64,000 nucleotides of DNA from Paenibacillus sp. PvR098 (GTDB lineage: Bacteria; Bacillota; Bacilli; Paenibacillales; NBRC-103111), in contig NZ_JAFIBU010000001.1 in the NCBI RefSeq assembly GCF_017833255.1, positions 4,632,501 through 4,696,500 on the forward strand, in the 5' to 3' direction. This document shows, in pieces, positions 8,422-16,955 of the stretch (position 1 is the first letter of the stretch; each line of letters begins with the position of its first letter). Below the pieces are notes generated by a model. That model did no database searches. It worked only from the letters and a program-made list of their open reading frames with translations, and was not told the DNA's origin. The position numbers were made by a program, and so were the translations under genes.

Positions 8422-9712
8422 TAAAGCCAAGATTTATGTGAAGGGCGGCGACGGAGGCGACGGTTTGGTCGCGTTCCGAAGGGAGAAGTATGTTCCGGAA
8501 GGCGGGCCTGCAGGCGGCGACGGAGGCGATGGCGGGGACGTCATTTTTCGGGTCGATGAGGGACTGCGTACCCTGGTTGATTTCCGCTACCAAAAGCACT
8601 TTAAAGCACAACGTGGCGAAAAGGGTCGTAATAAAAGCCAACACGGAGCTAATGCGGACGATATGATCGTACGTGTGCCGCCGGGCACGGTCGTTGTTGA
8701 TGATGATACGCAGGAAATCATTGCTGATTTGACGCGGCATGGTCAAGAGGTTGTCATTGCCAAGGGCGGTCGCGGAGGCCGTGGGAATACCCGCTTTGCA
8801 ACGGCGAATAACACAGCTCCTGGGATTGCTGAGAACGGCGAAGAAGGCGTAGAGCGTTGGGTTGTGCTTGAGCTTAAGGTGATGGCGGATGTAGGCTTGG
8901 TAGGCTTCCCGAGTGTCGGTAAGTCAACGCTGCTGTCTGTTGTATCGGGGGCGAGGCCGAAGATCGGAGCGTACCATTTTACGACACTTACGCCAAACCT
9001 GGGAGTTGTGGAGGTTGGTGACGGGCGGAGTTTCGTCATGGCGGACTTGCCTGGCTTAATCGAAGGGGCACACGAAGGTGTCGGTCTGGGTCACGAATTT
9101 TTGCGACATGTCGAAAGAACACGGATCATCGTACATGTAGTGGATATGGCTGGTATAGAAGGTCGCGATCCATTCGAGGATTGGGAGAAAATCAACGACG
9201 AGCTTAAATTGTATAACGCCAAGATGGAGGAACGGCCACAGATCGTGGCGGCCAACAAAATGGACATGCCTGGTGCGGAGGAGTATCTGGCTGAGTTTAA
9301 GCAGCGGCTTGCGGAAACAGGTCGTGACATTGCGATTTATCCGATCTCTGCCATAGCTAAGAGCGGTGTGCAGGAACTGTTATACAAGGTAGCTGACCTG
9401 TTAGAGACGATTCCTGAAATGCCGTTAGTGGAAGAATTGACTGACTTATCGGAGCGTAAGGTGTATCGTTTGGAGACGGAAGAAGGGGAAGACTTTACCA
9501 TTCGCCGGGACAATGAAGCCTTCGTTATTGAAAGTCCGAGCATAGAAAAGCTGATTAAGCGGACCAACTTTAGCACTCATGAAGCCGTCATGCGTTTTGC
9601 ACGGATTCTGAGGAAGAAAGGGATCGACGCAGCACTTCGCAAACGCGGTGCCAAAGATGGTCAAATAATCCGAATTGGTGATTTTGAATTTGAATTCGTG
9701 GAGCATGAATAG
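8411..9712 (+). CDS. obg: GTPase Obg (CgtA)
   Basis: 433 residues from ATG 8411, preceded by AGAGGGTGA; GTG codons at 8402 and 8408 are alternatives. Residues 1-158 form the glycine-rich Obg fold ([25 protein letters not shown]). The G domain follows with G1 GFPSVGKST at 165-173, G3 DLPG and G4 NKMD. The last 80 or so residues are the OCT domain. Obg binds the 50S subunit and acts in ribosome assembly, stress response and sporulation in B. subtilis. The coding start overlaps the end of spo0B, so the two are translated from one message. Confidence 0.98.
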   Translation: MFVDKAKIYVKGGDGGDGLVAFRREKYVPEGGPAGGDGGDGGDVIFRVDEGLRTLVDFRYQKHFKAQRGEKGRNKSQHGANADDMIVRVPPGTVVVDDDTQEIIADLTRHGQEVVIAKGGRGGRGNTRFATANNTAPGIAENGEEGVERWVVLELKVMADVGLVGFPSVGKSTLLSVVSGARPKIGAYHFTTLTPNLGVVEVGDGRSFVMADLPGLIEGAHEGVGLGHEFLRHVERTRIIVHVVDMAGIEGRDPFEDWEKINDELKLYNAKMEERPQIVAANKMDMPGAEEYLAEFKQRLAETGRDIAIYPISAIAKSGVQELLYKVADLLETIPEMPLVEELTDLSERKVYRLETEEGEDFTIRRDNEAFVIESPSIEKLIKRTNFSTHEAVMRFARILRKKGIDAALRKRGAKDGQIIRIGDFEFEFVEHE

Positions 9713-9744
9713 AAATGATCGATAATAAAGAGGTTTCCTTGAAT

Positions 9745-9788
9745 ACCCATCTTACATGTTAAATACATGTTAGGTGGGTGCTTTTTTG
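9745..9788 (+). terminator. Rho-independent terminator after obg
   Basis: ACCCATCTTACATGT (9745-9759) pairs with ACATGTTAGGTGGGT (9765-9779) with two wobble or mismatch positions and an AAAT-type loop, followed by GC and six T residues. Confidence 0.85.
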
Positions 9789-10030
9789 TCTATGTATTTG
9801 TTATCTTAAATACGAACAATACAATAAAATGTTATATTAAATATTCGTAAATAATTATAAATATGTGATAAAATAAGAATTATTGAAATACTTGTAAAGA
9901 AAAACATGAACTTTTTTTCAATAAACCTATTGAACTTTATGTTTTTGGATTGTATATTATAAACATGTGATTATTCCTAACATAAACTGGACAAAAAGAG
10001 AACGAACAAGTTAAAATTATGGGAGGTAGA
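9789..10030 (+). promoter_or_regulatory. AT-rich regulatory region of narK, with candidate operator and promoter
   Basis: About 240 bp of very AT-rich sequence, unlike its neighbours. It holds a perfect inverted repeat, TTCAATA-AACC-TATTGAA, at 9917-9934. The right arm runs into TTGAAC (9930-9935), which is 17 bp from TATATT (9953-9958), a plausible sigma-A promoter. The palindrome centre would then lie about 40 bp before the transcription start, the usual place for a class II activator. Two TGTGA half-sites (about 9862 and 9966) recall the Fnr/ResD half-sites of Bacillus, but no full Fnr box is seen. The -10 and palindrome were found by eye. Confidence 0.45.
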
Positions 10031-10035
10031 GTGGA

Positions 10036-11268
10036 GTGGATGTAAAAAACTTTCGTAAGGCAGGTCATTTCCCTAGTTTATTGTCATCTTTTCTCTATTT
10101 TGATGTTAGTTTTATGATTTGGGTTCTTTGCGGCGCGCTTTCGCTGTACATTACTAAGGATTTTAATCTGACGGATGCCCAGAAAGCGACGATGGTAGCC
10201 ATTCCGACGCTTGGAGGATCGTTGTTCCGGATTCCAATGGGTATTCTAGCTGACCGGATCGGTTCCCGTAAAGCAGGAATGATCGGAATGGTGCTGACGA
10301 TCATTCCGCTTCTGTGGGGATGGCTTGGCGGCACGAGCCTGAGCCAATTGCAGGCTCTAGGCTTTCTGTTGGGTATTGCCGGGGCCAGCTTTGCCGTATC
10401 GCTCTCTCTGGCCAGCCGCTGGTATCCGCCTCAATATCAAGGGCTTGCGATGGGAATCGCAGGAGCAGGCAACAGCGGTACAGCATTGGCAACCTTTTTC
10501 GGACCGCAGCTGGCGGCGGCGTACGGTTGGCACAACGTATTCGGTTTAGCCATTATTCCGCTCATTCTCGTACTGATCGCCTTCGCGTTGATGGCAAAGG
10601 ACAGCCCGAATCAGCCGGCACCTAAGAAGCTTACTGACTATTTTGCAACCTTCAAATATGTGGATACTTGGTGGTTTTGTATCTTCTATGCAGTCACATT
10701 CGGCGGTTTCGTCGGATTCGCCAGCTATTTCAGTATTTTCTTCTACGATGTCTACGGCGATCAAACGGTACAGGGCGGAATTACGAGAGTGGAAGTCGGA
10801 TATCTTGTTACAATAACCGTCATCGCCGGCAGTTTCTTCCGGCCGATCGGAGGCTATATTGCGGATCGCATTGGCGGCATGCGTTTCATGATGGTGTTAT
10901 ACTCCGGAGTGGTTCTATGTGCTTTTGCTATCTCGATGATGCCGAGCTCTTTTATGGTCATGCTGATATTAACCAGTGTTATGATGGCATGTCTGGGTAT
11001 GGGAAATGGTTCATTATTTCAGATCGTACCTCAGCGCTTCCCTAAAGAAATCGGAGTGGTGACAGGCATTATTGGTGCAGCGGGCGGTTTCGGCGGGTTT
11101 TTGCTGCCCAATAACATATTGGGGCCGTTAAAGCAGGCGACAGGTACACACGTGACAGGCTTTATCGTAGTAGCTTCCATCGTACTGGTAGTTACGCTTG
11201 TGTTTTACGCAGTGACGCGCAGCTGGCGGAAGTCTTGGGCTAGGGCAGATTCCGGAGTGAATTTCTAA
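10036..11268 (+). CDS. narK: Nitrate/nitrite transporter, NarK/NasA type (MFS)
   Basis: 410 residues, major facilitator superfamily with about twelve membrane segments. The nitrate-porter signature is visible (RWYPPQYQGLAMGIAGAGN near residues 128-146), as are a second glycine-rich segment (GIIGAAGGFGGFLLPN) and the loop motif ADRIGSRKAG. It imports nitrate or exports nitrite across the cytoplasmic membrane. The start is a GTG at 10036 after GGGAGGTAG. The downstream molybdopterin reductase, 44 bp away, supports a nitrate role. Family members for assimilation and respiration are hard to tell apart; the NasC-type partner suggests assimilation. Confidence 0.92.
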   Translation: MDVKNFRKAGHFPSLLSSFLYFDVSFMIWVLCGALSLYITKDFNLTDAQKATMVAIPTLGGSLFRIPMGILADRIGSRKAGMIGMVLTIIPLLWGWLGGTSLSQLQALGFLLGIAGASFAVSLSLASRWYPPQYQGLAMGIAGAGNSGTALATFFGPQLAAAYGWHNVFGLAIIPLILVLIAFALMAKDSPNQPAPKKLTDYFATFKYVDTWWFCIFYAVTFGGFVGFASYFSIFFYDVYGDQTVQGGITRVEVGYLVTITVIAGSFFRPIGGYIADRIGGMRFMMVLYSGVVLCAFAISMMPSSFMVMLILTSVMMACLGMGNGSLFQIVPQRFPKEIGVVTGIIGAAGGFGGFLLPNNILGPLKQATGTHVTGFIVVASIVLVVTLVFYAVTRSWRKSWARADSGVNF

Positions 11269-11312
11269 TCAGACCATAATTTAGGTACACGATAAGGGTG
11301 TGTGAATATACG

Positions 11313-13442
11313 ATGAGCGAATTTCTGAAGCATTTTCAAAAGCAGCAGGCTGCTTTGGCATCCAGAGAAAAAACGATCAAAACCGAGTGCCCTTACTGCA
11401 GCGTGCAGTGCACGATGAATCTGCATGAGGAAAAGTCGATCATGGTAAGCCGCTATTCCGTTACTCCTAACAAAGAAGATCCGGTAACGGACGGAAGGCT
11501 TTGCGTCAAAGGGTTGAACGCACACGTTCATGCGACTCACGACCGGAGGCTTCGATACCCGATGATCCGGATCGGAGGAACGCTCAGTCCGGTATCCTGG
11601 GATCAAGCGCTTGAGAGGATTAAAGCGGAAATTGAAGGCGTAAGGCAGCAGTACGGTAATGATGCGATTGGCGTCTATGGCGGCGGCTCTTTATCCAATG
11701 AAGAAGGTTATTTGCTGGGGAAATTCGCGCGAATCGCACTCAAGACCAAATATATCGATTACAATGGCCGCTTCTGCATGTCGGCGGCTGCTGGAGCGGC
11801 GAACCTTACCTTCGGCGTCGACCGTGGGCTGACAAATCCGCTGTCGGAGGTGCCGCTGGCCAAATGCATTATTCTGGCAGGCACCAATATTGCCGAATGC
11901 CAGCCGACGATCATGCAGCACTTTCGCAAGGCAAGGCAGGAAGGCTGTAAAATTATCGTGATCGATCCGCGGGAAACGGCAACCTGCTCCATTGCGGATC
12001 TTCATCTCAAGGTCAAGCCCGGCTACGATGCAACCCTTGTGAGCGGTATGCTCAAGGTAATTGTGGAGGAGGGCTATGTCGATCAATCTTTCGTCGAGCA
12101 GCGGACAAACGGGTTTGCAGAGCTTGTTGATCATGTGAAGCAAGTATCCTTGGCCGAGGTTGCCGCGCTTACAGGGGTTCATCCTCAGCTGATTGTCGAT
12201 GCGGCCCGAATGTATGGGCAGGCGGAGACGGGGATGGTGTTCACGGCGCGGGGCGTCGAGCAGCATGCCAGTGGAGTCGCTAACGTAAGGAATTTCCTCA
12301 ATCTGGTGCTTTTGACCGGGAAAATCGGAAAGCCAGGCTGCGGGTATGGAGCGATTACCGGACAGGCAAACGGTCAAGGCGGACGCGAGCACGGTCAGAA
12401 GGCCGATCAGCTTCCTGGGTATCGGTTGATCGAAAATCCCGAACACCGGACATACATCGCTAAGGTGTGGGGAATTCCCGAAGAAGAGCTGCCCCGCCAA
12501 GGGGTATCTGCCTATGAGATGATGGAGGCAATTGACAGGGGAGAGATCAAAGGCTTGATTGTTCTTGCTTCCAATCCGATCGTATCGAATCCGAACAGTC
12601 ATCTGGTGGAACGGGCGCTGAAAAAGCTTAAATTTCTACTCGTCATCGATCTGTTCGAGTCGGAAACGGCGCGTCTTGCGCATATGCTGCTGCCGGGCTC
12701 CTCTTATCTGGAGGATGAAGGCACGATTACGCAGCTGGAAGGCCGTGTGATGGTACGGCGGGCAATCAAGCCGCTGCCCGGTAAAGCTCGATTAGATTGG
12801 AGAATCCTCTGTGATATTGCAGAGGTTCTCGGTAAAGGACATTATTTCCGTTATGATAGCGCCGAGGATATTTTTAACGAGCTGAGATTGGCCTCCAAAG
12901 GGGGCAAAGCGGATTATTACGGGATGACCTATGATCGTATCGAGAAGGAGCTCGGGATGTTCTGGCCTTGTCCGGAGGAGACACATCTAGGAACGCCGAG
13001 GATGTTCGAGCAGCGATTCGGCCACGAAGACGGCCGAGCCCGGCTCGAACCCATCGAGCATCAGAATCCAAAGGAAGTGTCCAGCAAGAAATATCCTTTC
13101 CTGCTGACGACCGGCCGCGTGCTGCAGCACTACTTATCCGGTGTGCAAACCCGAAATACGTCAGAGCTGAACTCTAAGTATCCCGAGCCGCTCTTGGAGA
13201 TTCATCCGCAAGCGGCGGGGGAGATCGGTCTTATCCATGGGGGTCACGCTAAGGTGACCTCGAAGAGGGGGGTGATCCGGCTCAAAGTGAAATACTCAGC
13301 CAAAATCCGTCAGGACACGGTGTTCGTCGCCTTTCATTGGGGTGATGATCTGAGCATCAACCGGCTCACCAATCCGGCACTTGATCCGACCTGCCGCATG
13401 CCGGAGTTCAAAGTATGTGCGGTGAACATTATGCCGGGCTAA
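11313..13442 (+). CDS. nasC: Assimilatory nitrate reductase catalytic subunit, NasC type
   Basis: 709 residues from ATG 11313; an in-frame GTG at 11298 sits on the likely ribosome binding site AAGGGTG. The N-terminus binds a [4Fe-4S] cluster through C26, C29, C33 and C64 (CPYCSVQC, RLCVKG). The molybdenum ligand is C155 in NGRFCMSAAAGAAN, the cysteine form of periplasmic and assimilatory nitrate reductases. The last 120 residues form the molybdopterin dinucleotide-binding domain. The length fits B. subtilis NasC (about 710). No electron-transfer subunit (NasB) or nitrite reductase is in the window, so electrons must come from a protein encoded elsewhere. A formate dehydrogenase-like role is less likely given narK next door. 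Confidence 0.88.
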   Translation: MSEFLKHFQKQQAALASREKTIKTECPYCSVQCTMNLHEEKSIMVSRYSVTPNKEDPVTDGRLCVKGLNAHVHATHDRRLRYPMIRIGGTLSPVSWDQALERIKAEIEGVRQQYGNDAIGVYGGGSLSNEEGYLLGKFARIALKTKYIDYNGRFCMSAAAGAANLTFGVDRGLTNPLSEVPLAKCIILAGTNIAECQPTIMQHFRKARQEGCKIIVIDPRETATCSIADLHLKVKPGYDATLVSGMLKVIVEEGYVDQSFVEQRTNGFAELVDHVKQVSLAEVAALTGVHPQLIVDAARMYGQAETGMVFTARGVEQHASGVANVRNFLNLVLLTGKIGKPGCGYGAITGQANGQGGREHGQKADQLPGYRLIENPEHRTYIAKVWGIPEEELPRQGVSAYEMMEAIDRGEIKGLIVLASNPIVSNPNSHLVERALKKLKFLLVIDLFESETARLAHMLLPGSSYLEDEGTITQLEGRVMVRRAIKPLPGKARLDWRILCDIAEVLGKGHYFRYDSAEDIFNELRLASKGGKADYYGMTYDRIEKELGMFWPCPEETHLGTPRMFEQRFGHEDGRARLEPIEHQNPKEVSSKKYPFLLTTGRVLQHYLSGVQTRNTSELNSKYPEPLLEIHPQAAGEIGLIHGGHAKVTSKRGVIRLKVKYSAKIRQDTVFVAFHWGDDLSINRLTNPALDPTCRMPEFKVCAVNIMPG

Positions 13443-13447
13443 TTTTT

Positions 13448-13474
13448 AAGAGCGTCTTTACGCGCTCTTTTTCC
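13448..13474 (+). terminator. Short terminator-like hairpin between nasC and the TrpD-like gene
   Basis: AAGAGCG (13448-13454) pairs with CGCTCTT (13463-13469), followed by five T residues with the stem's own included. It may reduce read-through into the TrpD-like gene, which has its own strong ribosome binding site. Confidence 0.6.
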
Positions 13475-13510
13475 GTTTTCTTTAGATTTGCTTGGGGAGG
13501 AGAGATCATC

Positions 13511-14566
13511 ATGAAGCAATGGATTAAAACGGTAGGCACCGGAAAAATGGGCTCACGGCATTTATCCTACGATGAGGCGGTGGCTGCGGCTCATGCCATT
13601 GCCCGCGGCGAGTCTACGGATGCGCAAACGGCGGCTTTCCTAATGGCCATGCGGATGAAGGGTGAAGCGGATGAGGAAATGATGGGCTTCATCGACGTGT
13701 TTCGCAAATATTCGCTGCCTTACCGTTCTTTCTCACATTCGCTGAACTGCGCAGGACCCTACGACGGCCGGCTGTACTTTCCCGTGACGATTCCCGTCAG
13801 TCTGCTGCTGGCCTCCGTCGGTTTCCCGCAAGTGCTGCACGGAAGCGAGTCGCTACCTCCAAAGCTTGGACAATCGCTGAAAGAGCTGCTCGAAGGTTTG
13901 GGAATTCAAGTCGTGCTGGAAGCGAAGGAGTGGGAAAACATATTTCTCAGCCTAAATATTGGATTTATATGGACTGATTTGATCTGTCCTCCATTTGGCC
14001 GTGTGAGGTATGTAAGGGAGCAGATGGGTCTAAGAACATTTTTTAATACAGTGGAGAAGGTCATTAATCCGGTGCATTCGCTCAATATCATTATTGGAGT
14101 CAACCATAAGTCGGCTTTGGATCATTTGATCCATTTGCTGCCAAAGTCAGGCTTTGAGACAGCCTACATCGTTCAAGGAATGGAGGGCTCAGAAGATTTG
14201 CCCACCTACAAGAACAGCTCCATCCGTAAAGTGACGCTTTGGGGGGATGAATCGAGCACCATTGATCCGGCTACCTTCGGTTTTCATGGGATGCCGCTGG
14301 AAAAATGCAGTAAGGAACAGCAGTTGCAGCTATTAAATCGGATTATTCAAGGGGATGATTCCCCGGAGATTGCCAACGAGCGGGATCATGTCATTTTTAA
14401 TGCTGGGCTTCGATTGTATTGGTTTGATAAGGTAAGTTCGTACGAGGAAGGTTTCCAGCTCGCCCGGTCTTTGCTGCAGCGCAAGGAAGCGCAAAAGCTG
14501 TTGGACAAATGGGGAGAGTTGAGCAATCAGGGCGACTTGGGGGGGCGGCTGCAGGCGAATGGGTAA
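13511..14566 (+). CDS. TrpD-like (anthranilate phosphoribosyltransferase family) protein
   Basis: 351 residues from ATG 13511, preceded by GGGGAGGAG. The N-terminal helical domain (LSYDEAVAAAHAIARGEST, AAFLMAMRMKGE) is that of TrpD and related glycosyltransferases. The PRPP-binding motif GTGGD expected about 80 residues in is replaced by CAGPYDGR, and the KHGN segment by LHGSES. It therefore resembles the TrpD2/YbiB branch, whose E. coli member binds nucleic acid, rather than an enzyme of tryptophan synthesis. No trp genes are nearby. It follows the nitrate reductase and may be linked to it, but no function can be read from the sequence. A strong bidirectional terminator follows. Confidence 0.72.
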   Translation: MKQWIKTVGTGKMGSRHLSYDEAVAAAHAIARGESTDAQTAAFLMAMRMKGEADEEMMGFIDVFRKYSLPYRSFSHSLNCAGPYDGRLYFPVTIPVSLLLASVGFPQVLHGSESLPPKLGQSLKELLEGLGIQVVLEAKEWENIFLSLNIGFIWTDLICPPFGRVRYVREQMGLRTFFNTVEKVINPVHSLNIIIGVNHKSALDHLIHLLPKSGFETAYIVQGMEGSEDLPTYKNSSIRKVTLWGDESSTIDPATFGFHGMPLEKCSKEQQLQLLNRIIQGDDSPEIANERDHVIFNAGLRLYWFDKVSSYEEGFQLARSLLQRKEAQKLLDKWGELSNQGDLGGRLQANG

Positions 14567-14580
14567 TGGGTCGTTCCCAA

Positions 14581-14624
14581 TGCCCCAAGAAAAGCCGGGC
14601 TTAAGCCCGGCTTTTCTTGGGGCA
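14581..14624. terminator. Bidirectional terminator, perfect palindrome
   Basis: Two perfect 20-bp arms (14581-14600 and 14605-14624) surround a TTAA loop. The stem has a GCCGGGC core, with AAAAG/CTTTT in its outer part. It lies between the convergent TrpD-like (+) and ABC ATPase (-) genes and can end transcription from both sides. Confidence 0.88.
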
Positions 14625-14634
14625 AACGGAAGGA

Positions 14635-15420
14635 TTATACTATGGAAAGCCAAGCCCGGCCGTTTCGAGAGCGCACCTCCACAGGCAGCTCGTAGAAGGC
14701 GGATAACGTATCATCAGTAAGCAGCTTACCGGTTTCGCCGGATGCGAACATCGATCCACGACGCAGCAGCAGGGCATGAGTGAAAACGGGCAGGATTTCC
14801 TCCGTATGATGCGTGACATAGAGCATGGTAGGGGCATCAGGCTGACCCGCGAGTCCTGCAATGCCCGACAGCAGCTGCTCCCGTGCAAATAGATCAAGCC
14901 CGTTGCAAGGCTCATCGAGGATCAGCAGCCGGGGATTGGCCATCAGAGCGCGTGCGATCAACAGCTTCTGCTTCTCCCCCTGGGAGCATGTTTGATAGGC
15001 TCGGTCCCACAGATGGGAGCAGCCAAGACGATGCATCAGCTCCGAAGCTTGATCAAAGTCCTTCGCTTCAGGCTTGTCGTATAAACCGATGGTGGCATAC
15101 TTCCCGCTTAGGACGACAACCTGGGCTTTATCGCTGGCGTACAATTTTTCCTGAAGCGAGGAGCTGACCCAGCCGATCAATTTGCGCATTTCCCGCAGAT
15201 CGACGGAACCGTATGTTTCCCCTAGAACGTTGATCTCGCCTTTGGTTGGCCACAAATAGCCCGTAATCATATTCAGCAGTGTGGTTTTGCCGGAACCGTT
15301 AAGTCCAAGCAGGGCCCAGTGCTCTCCCTTGCGTACCCGCCAATGGATACCGCTTAGCAGAACCTTATCATCCCTCAGATAGCTGAGATCCTTGACTTCA
15401 ATAGCAAAATCCTGACTCAA
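14635..15420 (-). CDS. ABC transporter ATP-binding protein, YlmA/ModF-like
   Basis: 261 residues with all ABC ATPase motifs: Walker A GLNGSGKTT at residues 39-47, signature CSQGEKQK, Walker B LLILDEP, and the switch histidine in YVTHHTEE. The signature is CSQGE instead of LSGGQ, a variant seen in YlmA-like and ModF-like stand-alone ATPases. There is no permease or binding protein gene beside it. The gene upstream on the same strand encodes a thiamine-binding-like protein; the two are 47 bp apart and probably co-transcribed. The substrate is unknown. Confidence 0.85.
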   Translation of the reverse strand: MSQDFAIEVKDLSYLRDDKVLLSGIHWRVRKGEHWALLGLNGSGKTTLLNMITGYLWPTKGEINVLGETYGSVDLREMRKLIGWVSSSLQEKLYASDKAQVVVLSGKYATIGLYDKPEAKDFDQASELMHRLGCSHLWDRAYQTCSQGEKQKLLIARALMANPRLLILDEPCNGLDLFAREQLLSGIAGLAGQPDAPTMLYVTHHTEEILPVFTHALLLRRGSMFASGETGKLLTDDTLSAFYELPVEVRSRNGRAWLSIV

Positions 15421-15467
15421 CCCTCTCTACTCCTCTCTTTTTGTCAATGTATTTCTGGCAAGTTCCC

Positions 15468-15779
15468 TTACTTCATTCGATCGGCGACCGAGTTCATTTT
15501 TTGTTTGATAGTCCCCTTAAGGTCCCTTCGGTCGTCAAACTTTACATTCGTGCACACCCGCTGTGCGCCGGTCTGGAACGGCAGTTCATGAATGAGCCGG
15601 ATAACCCGGAGCAGCTCGTCCATTTCCCCTTCGATGATGGTGCTCATCGCCGTGAGCTGAAAGGAAATACTGCCGCTTGATTGTTCCTCAAGCAGGACTC
15701 TTTGAATTTCTGCAACATACCCGCTCAGGCTTGTTGACGCGGTTCCGACGGGAATAACCGTTACTTCTGCGATAGCCAT
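15468..15779 (-). CDS. Thiamine-binding-like protein, MTH1187/YkoF family (YqgV-like)
   Basis: 103 residues with the MTH1187 pattern: MAIAEVTVIPVGT at the start, a central FQLTAMSTIIEGEMDELL, and later RVCTNVKFDDRRD. Family members such as B. subtilis YqgV have a ferredoxin-like fold and assemble as tetramers; related YkoF binds thiamine. The ligand here is not proven. GGGGG on the minus strand about 8 bp before the ATG serves as ribosome binding site. It sits just before the ABC ATPase gene, which suggests a shared role. Confidence 0.85.
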   Translation of the reverse strand: MAIAEVTVIPVGTASTSLSGYVAEIQRVLLEEQSSGSISFQLTAMSTIIEGEMDELLRVIRLIHELPFQTGAQRVCTNVKFDDRRDLKGTIKQKMNSVADRMK

Positions 15780-15817
15780 GTGTTCCTAACCCCCTTTCTA
15801 TTCAAGACACCCCATGA

Positions 15818-16321
15818 TTACACCTGCTGCGGGTCCGCTAGCTCCGTCCAATGAACCGTCGGAATACCCTCACTGTCATAGCCCGCTGTTCCTACCCAAA
15901 CGTGGCGGCTTGGACCGTGAGCGAAATAATGCTCCAATAATCGATGAAAAATAAAAGGGATCTCTCGGTCCAGCACCTTCTCGCGCGGAATCCAGTGCAG
16001 TTCGCCCTCTTCGGTCAGGCTGACGTCGCGCCGTGCGGACCTTGCTGTATAGATGAACTGCTGTCTTACTTCCTTCTGGTTCAGCCGAATCAGAATGTAC
16101 TGCAGCCGCAGACCGGTAATCTCTTCGGGCAGCAATCCCGTCTCCTCGTGAATTTCTCTGAGTACGGCGGTTTCCGGATCATTGATTTCCTCCGCCTCCA
16201 AATGCCCCCCGACGGCGGCCCACAAACCTGGGGAAAGCGTGCGTGTCAAGGATCTTTTCATCATCAGTAAATCGTTATCGTGAAAAAGAAGCGCAGTGGC
16301 GATCATGCGGGCTCGAATCAA
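15818..16321 (-). CDS. Nudix hydrolase
   Basis: 167 residues. The Nudix box runs from GGHLEAEEIN to REIHEETGLL (about residues 38-62), with the catalytic REIHEE core intact. The spacing between the first glutamates and RE is two residues longer than in the consensus GX5EX7RE. Nudix enzymes hydrolyse nucleoside diphosphate derivatives; the substrate cannot be inferred. The C-terminal part ends with HVWVGTAGYDSEGIPTV. The gene lies 38 bp before the thiamine-binding-like gene on the same strand and is divergent from thrR. Confidence 0.9.
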   Translation of the reverse strand: MIRARMIATALLFHDNDLLMMKRSLTRTLSPGLWAAVGGHLEAEEINDPETAVLREIHEETGLLPEEITGLRLQYILIRLNQKEVRQQFIYTARSARRDVSLTEEGELHWIPREKVLDREIPFIFHRLLEHYFAHGPSRHVWVGTAGYDSEGIPTVHWTELADPQQV

Positions 16322-16390
16322 TCCGTTTCTCTCCTTTGAATGTATAAATAACTCTTTACTAATTTATCATATTTTACGTGAGAAAGCCTA

Positions 16391-16420
16391 TTGCTCGAAT
16401 GCTCCTTTTTGCGTTATAAT
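16391..16420 (+). promoter_or_regulatory. Sigma-A promoter of the thrR-hom-thrB-pheA-ilvE cluster
   Basis: TTGCTC at 16391-16396 and a perfect TATAAT at 16415-16420 are 18 bp apart. Transcription would start near 16427, leaving about 38 nt before the GTG start at 16466 and ruling out a GTG at 16430 as start. Confidence 0.65.
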
Positions 16421-16465
16421 GTCCACTAGGTGAAAACAATCGTCTTTATAGAGAGGACTGTAACA

Positions 16466-16939
16466 GTGCCGGACAAACATGCCGCAGAGGAAAAGCCGGA
16501 AGGCGTCGAGCGTTATTTCTTGGTGCGCAAGGATATTTTGCCGGAGGCGCTGATCAAGACGGTGCAAGCCAAGGAGCTGCTGGCCCGCGGAGAAGTGAAG
16601 ACGATTCACGAAGCGGTGGAGCAGGTCGAGCTGAGCCGAAGCGCATTCTATAAATACAAGGACGGCATTTACCCGTTAAGCAAACTCGACCGTGAAAGGA
16701 TCGTTACGATCTCCATGGATTTGGAGCACCGTTCGGGCATTTTGTCCCGGGTCCTCGCCATGATTGCAGGACTTGAAGGCAATGTGCTGACGATTCACCA
16801 GACAATTCCGCTTCAAGGGGTGGCCAATGTGGTCATTTCCGTGGAAACGTCCAAGATGGGCGAGAATGTCGCTTTTCTGCTTGACAAGCTGCGGGGACAG
16901 GATGGCGTCGGCCGCGCCGCAGTTGTCGGACAGGGCTAA
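16466..16939 (+). CDS. thrR: ACT-domain transcriptional regulator ThrR (formerly PheB)
   Basis: 157 residues from GTG 16466, preceded by GAGAGGA at 16451-16457. Residues about 12-70 contain a helix-turn-helix (TIHEAVEQVELSRSAFYKYKDG). Residues about 80-150 are an ACT domain (LEHRSGILSRVLAMIAGLEGN). It corresponds to B. subtilis ThrR, a threonine-responsive repressor of hom-thrCB, earlier thought to be a chorismate mutase-like PheB. Here it is the first gene of the pathway it should control, with hom starting 16 bp downstream, so autoregulation with threonine as signal is a fair inference. Confidence 0.9.
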   Translation: MPDKHAAEEKPEGVERYFLVRKDILPEALIKTVQAKELLARGEVKTIHEAVEQVELSRSAFYKYKDGIYPLSKLDRERIVTISMDLEHRSGILSRVLAMIAGLEGNVLTIHQTIPLQGVANVVISVETSKMGENVAFLLDKLRGQDGVGRAAVVGQG

Positions 16940-16955
16940 TATAAGGAGGAACCGT

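Noticed and set aside
11691..12602. 303-codon minus-strand open frame opposite nasC
   Set aside because: Antisense to a confident reductase gene with all cofactor motifs; no family match.
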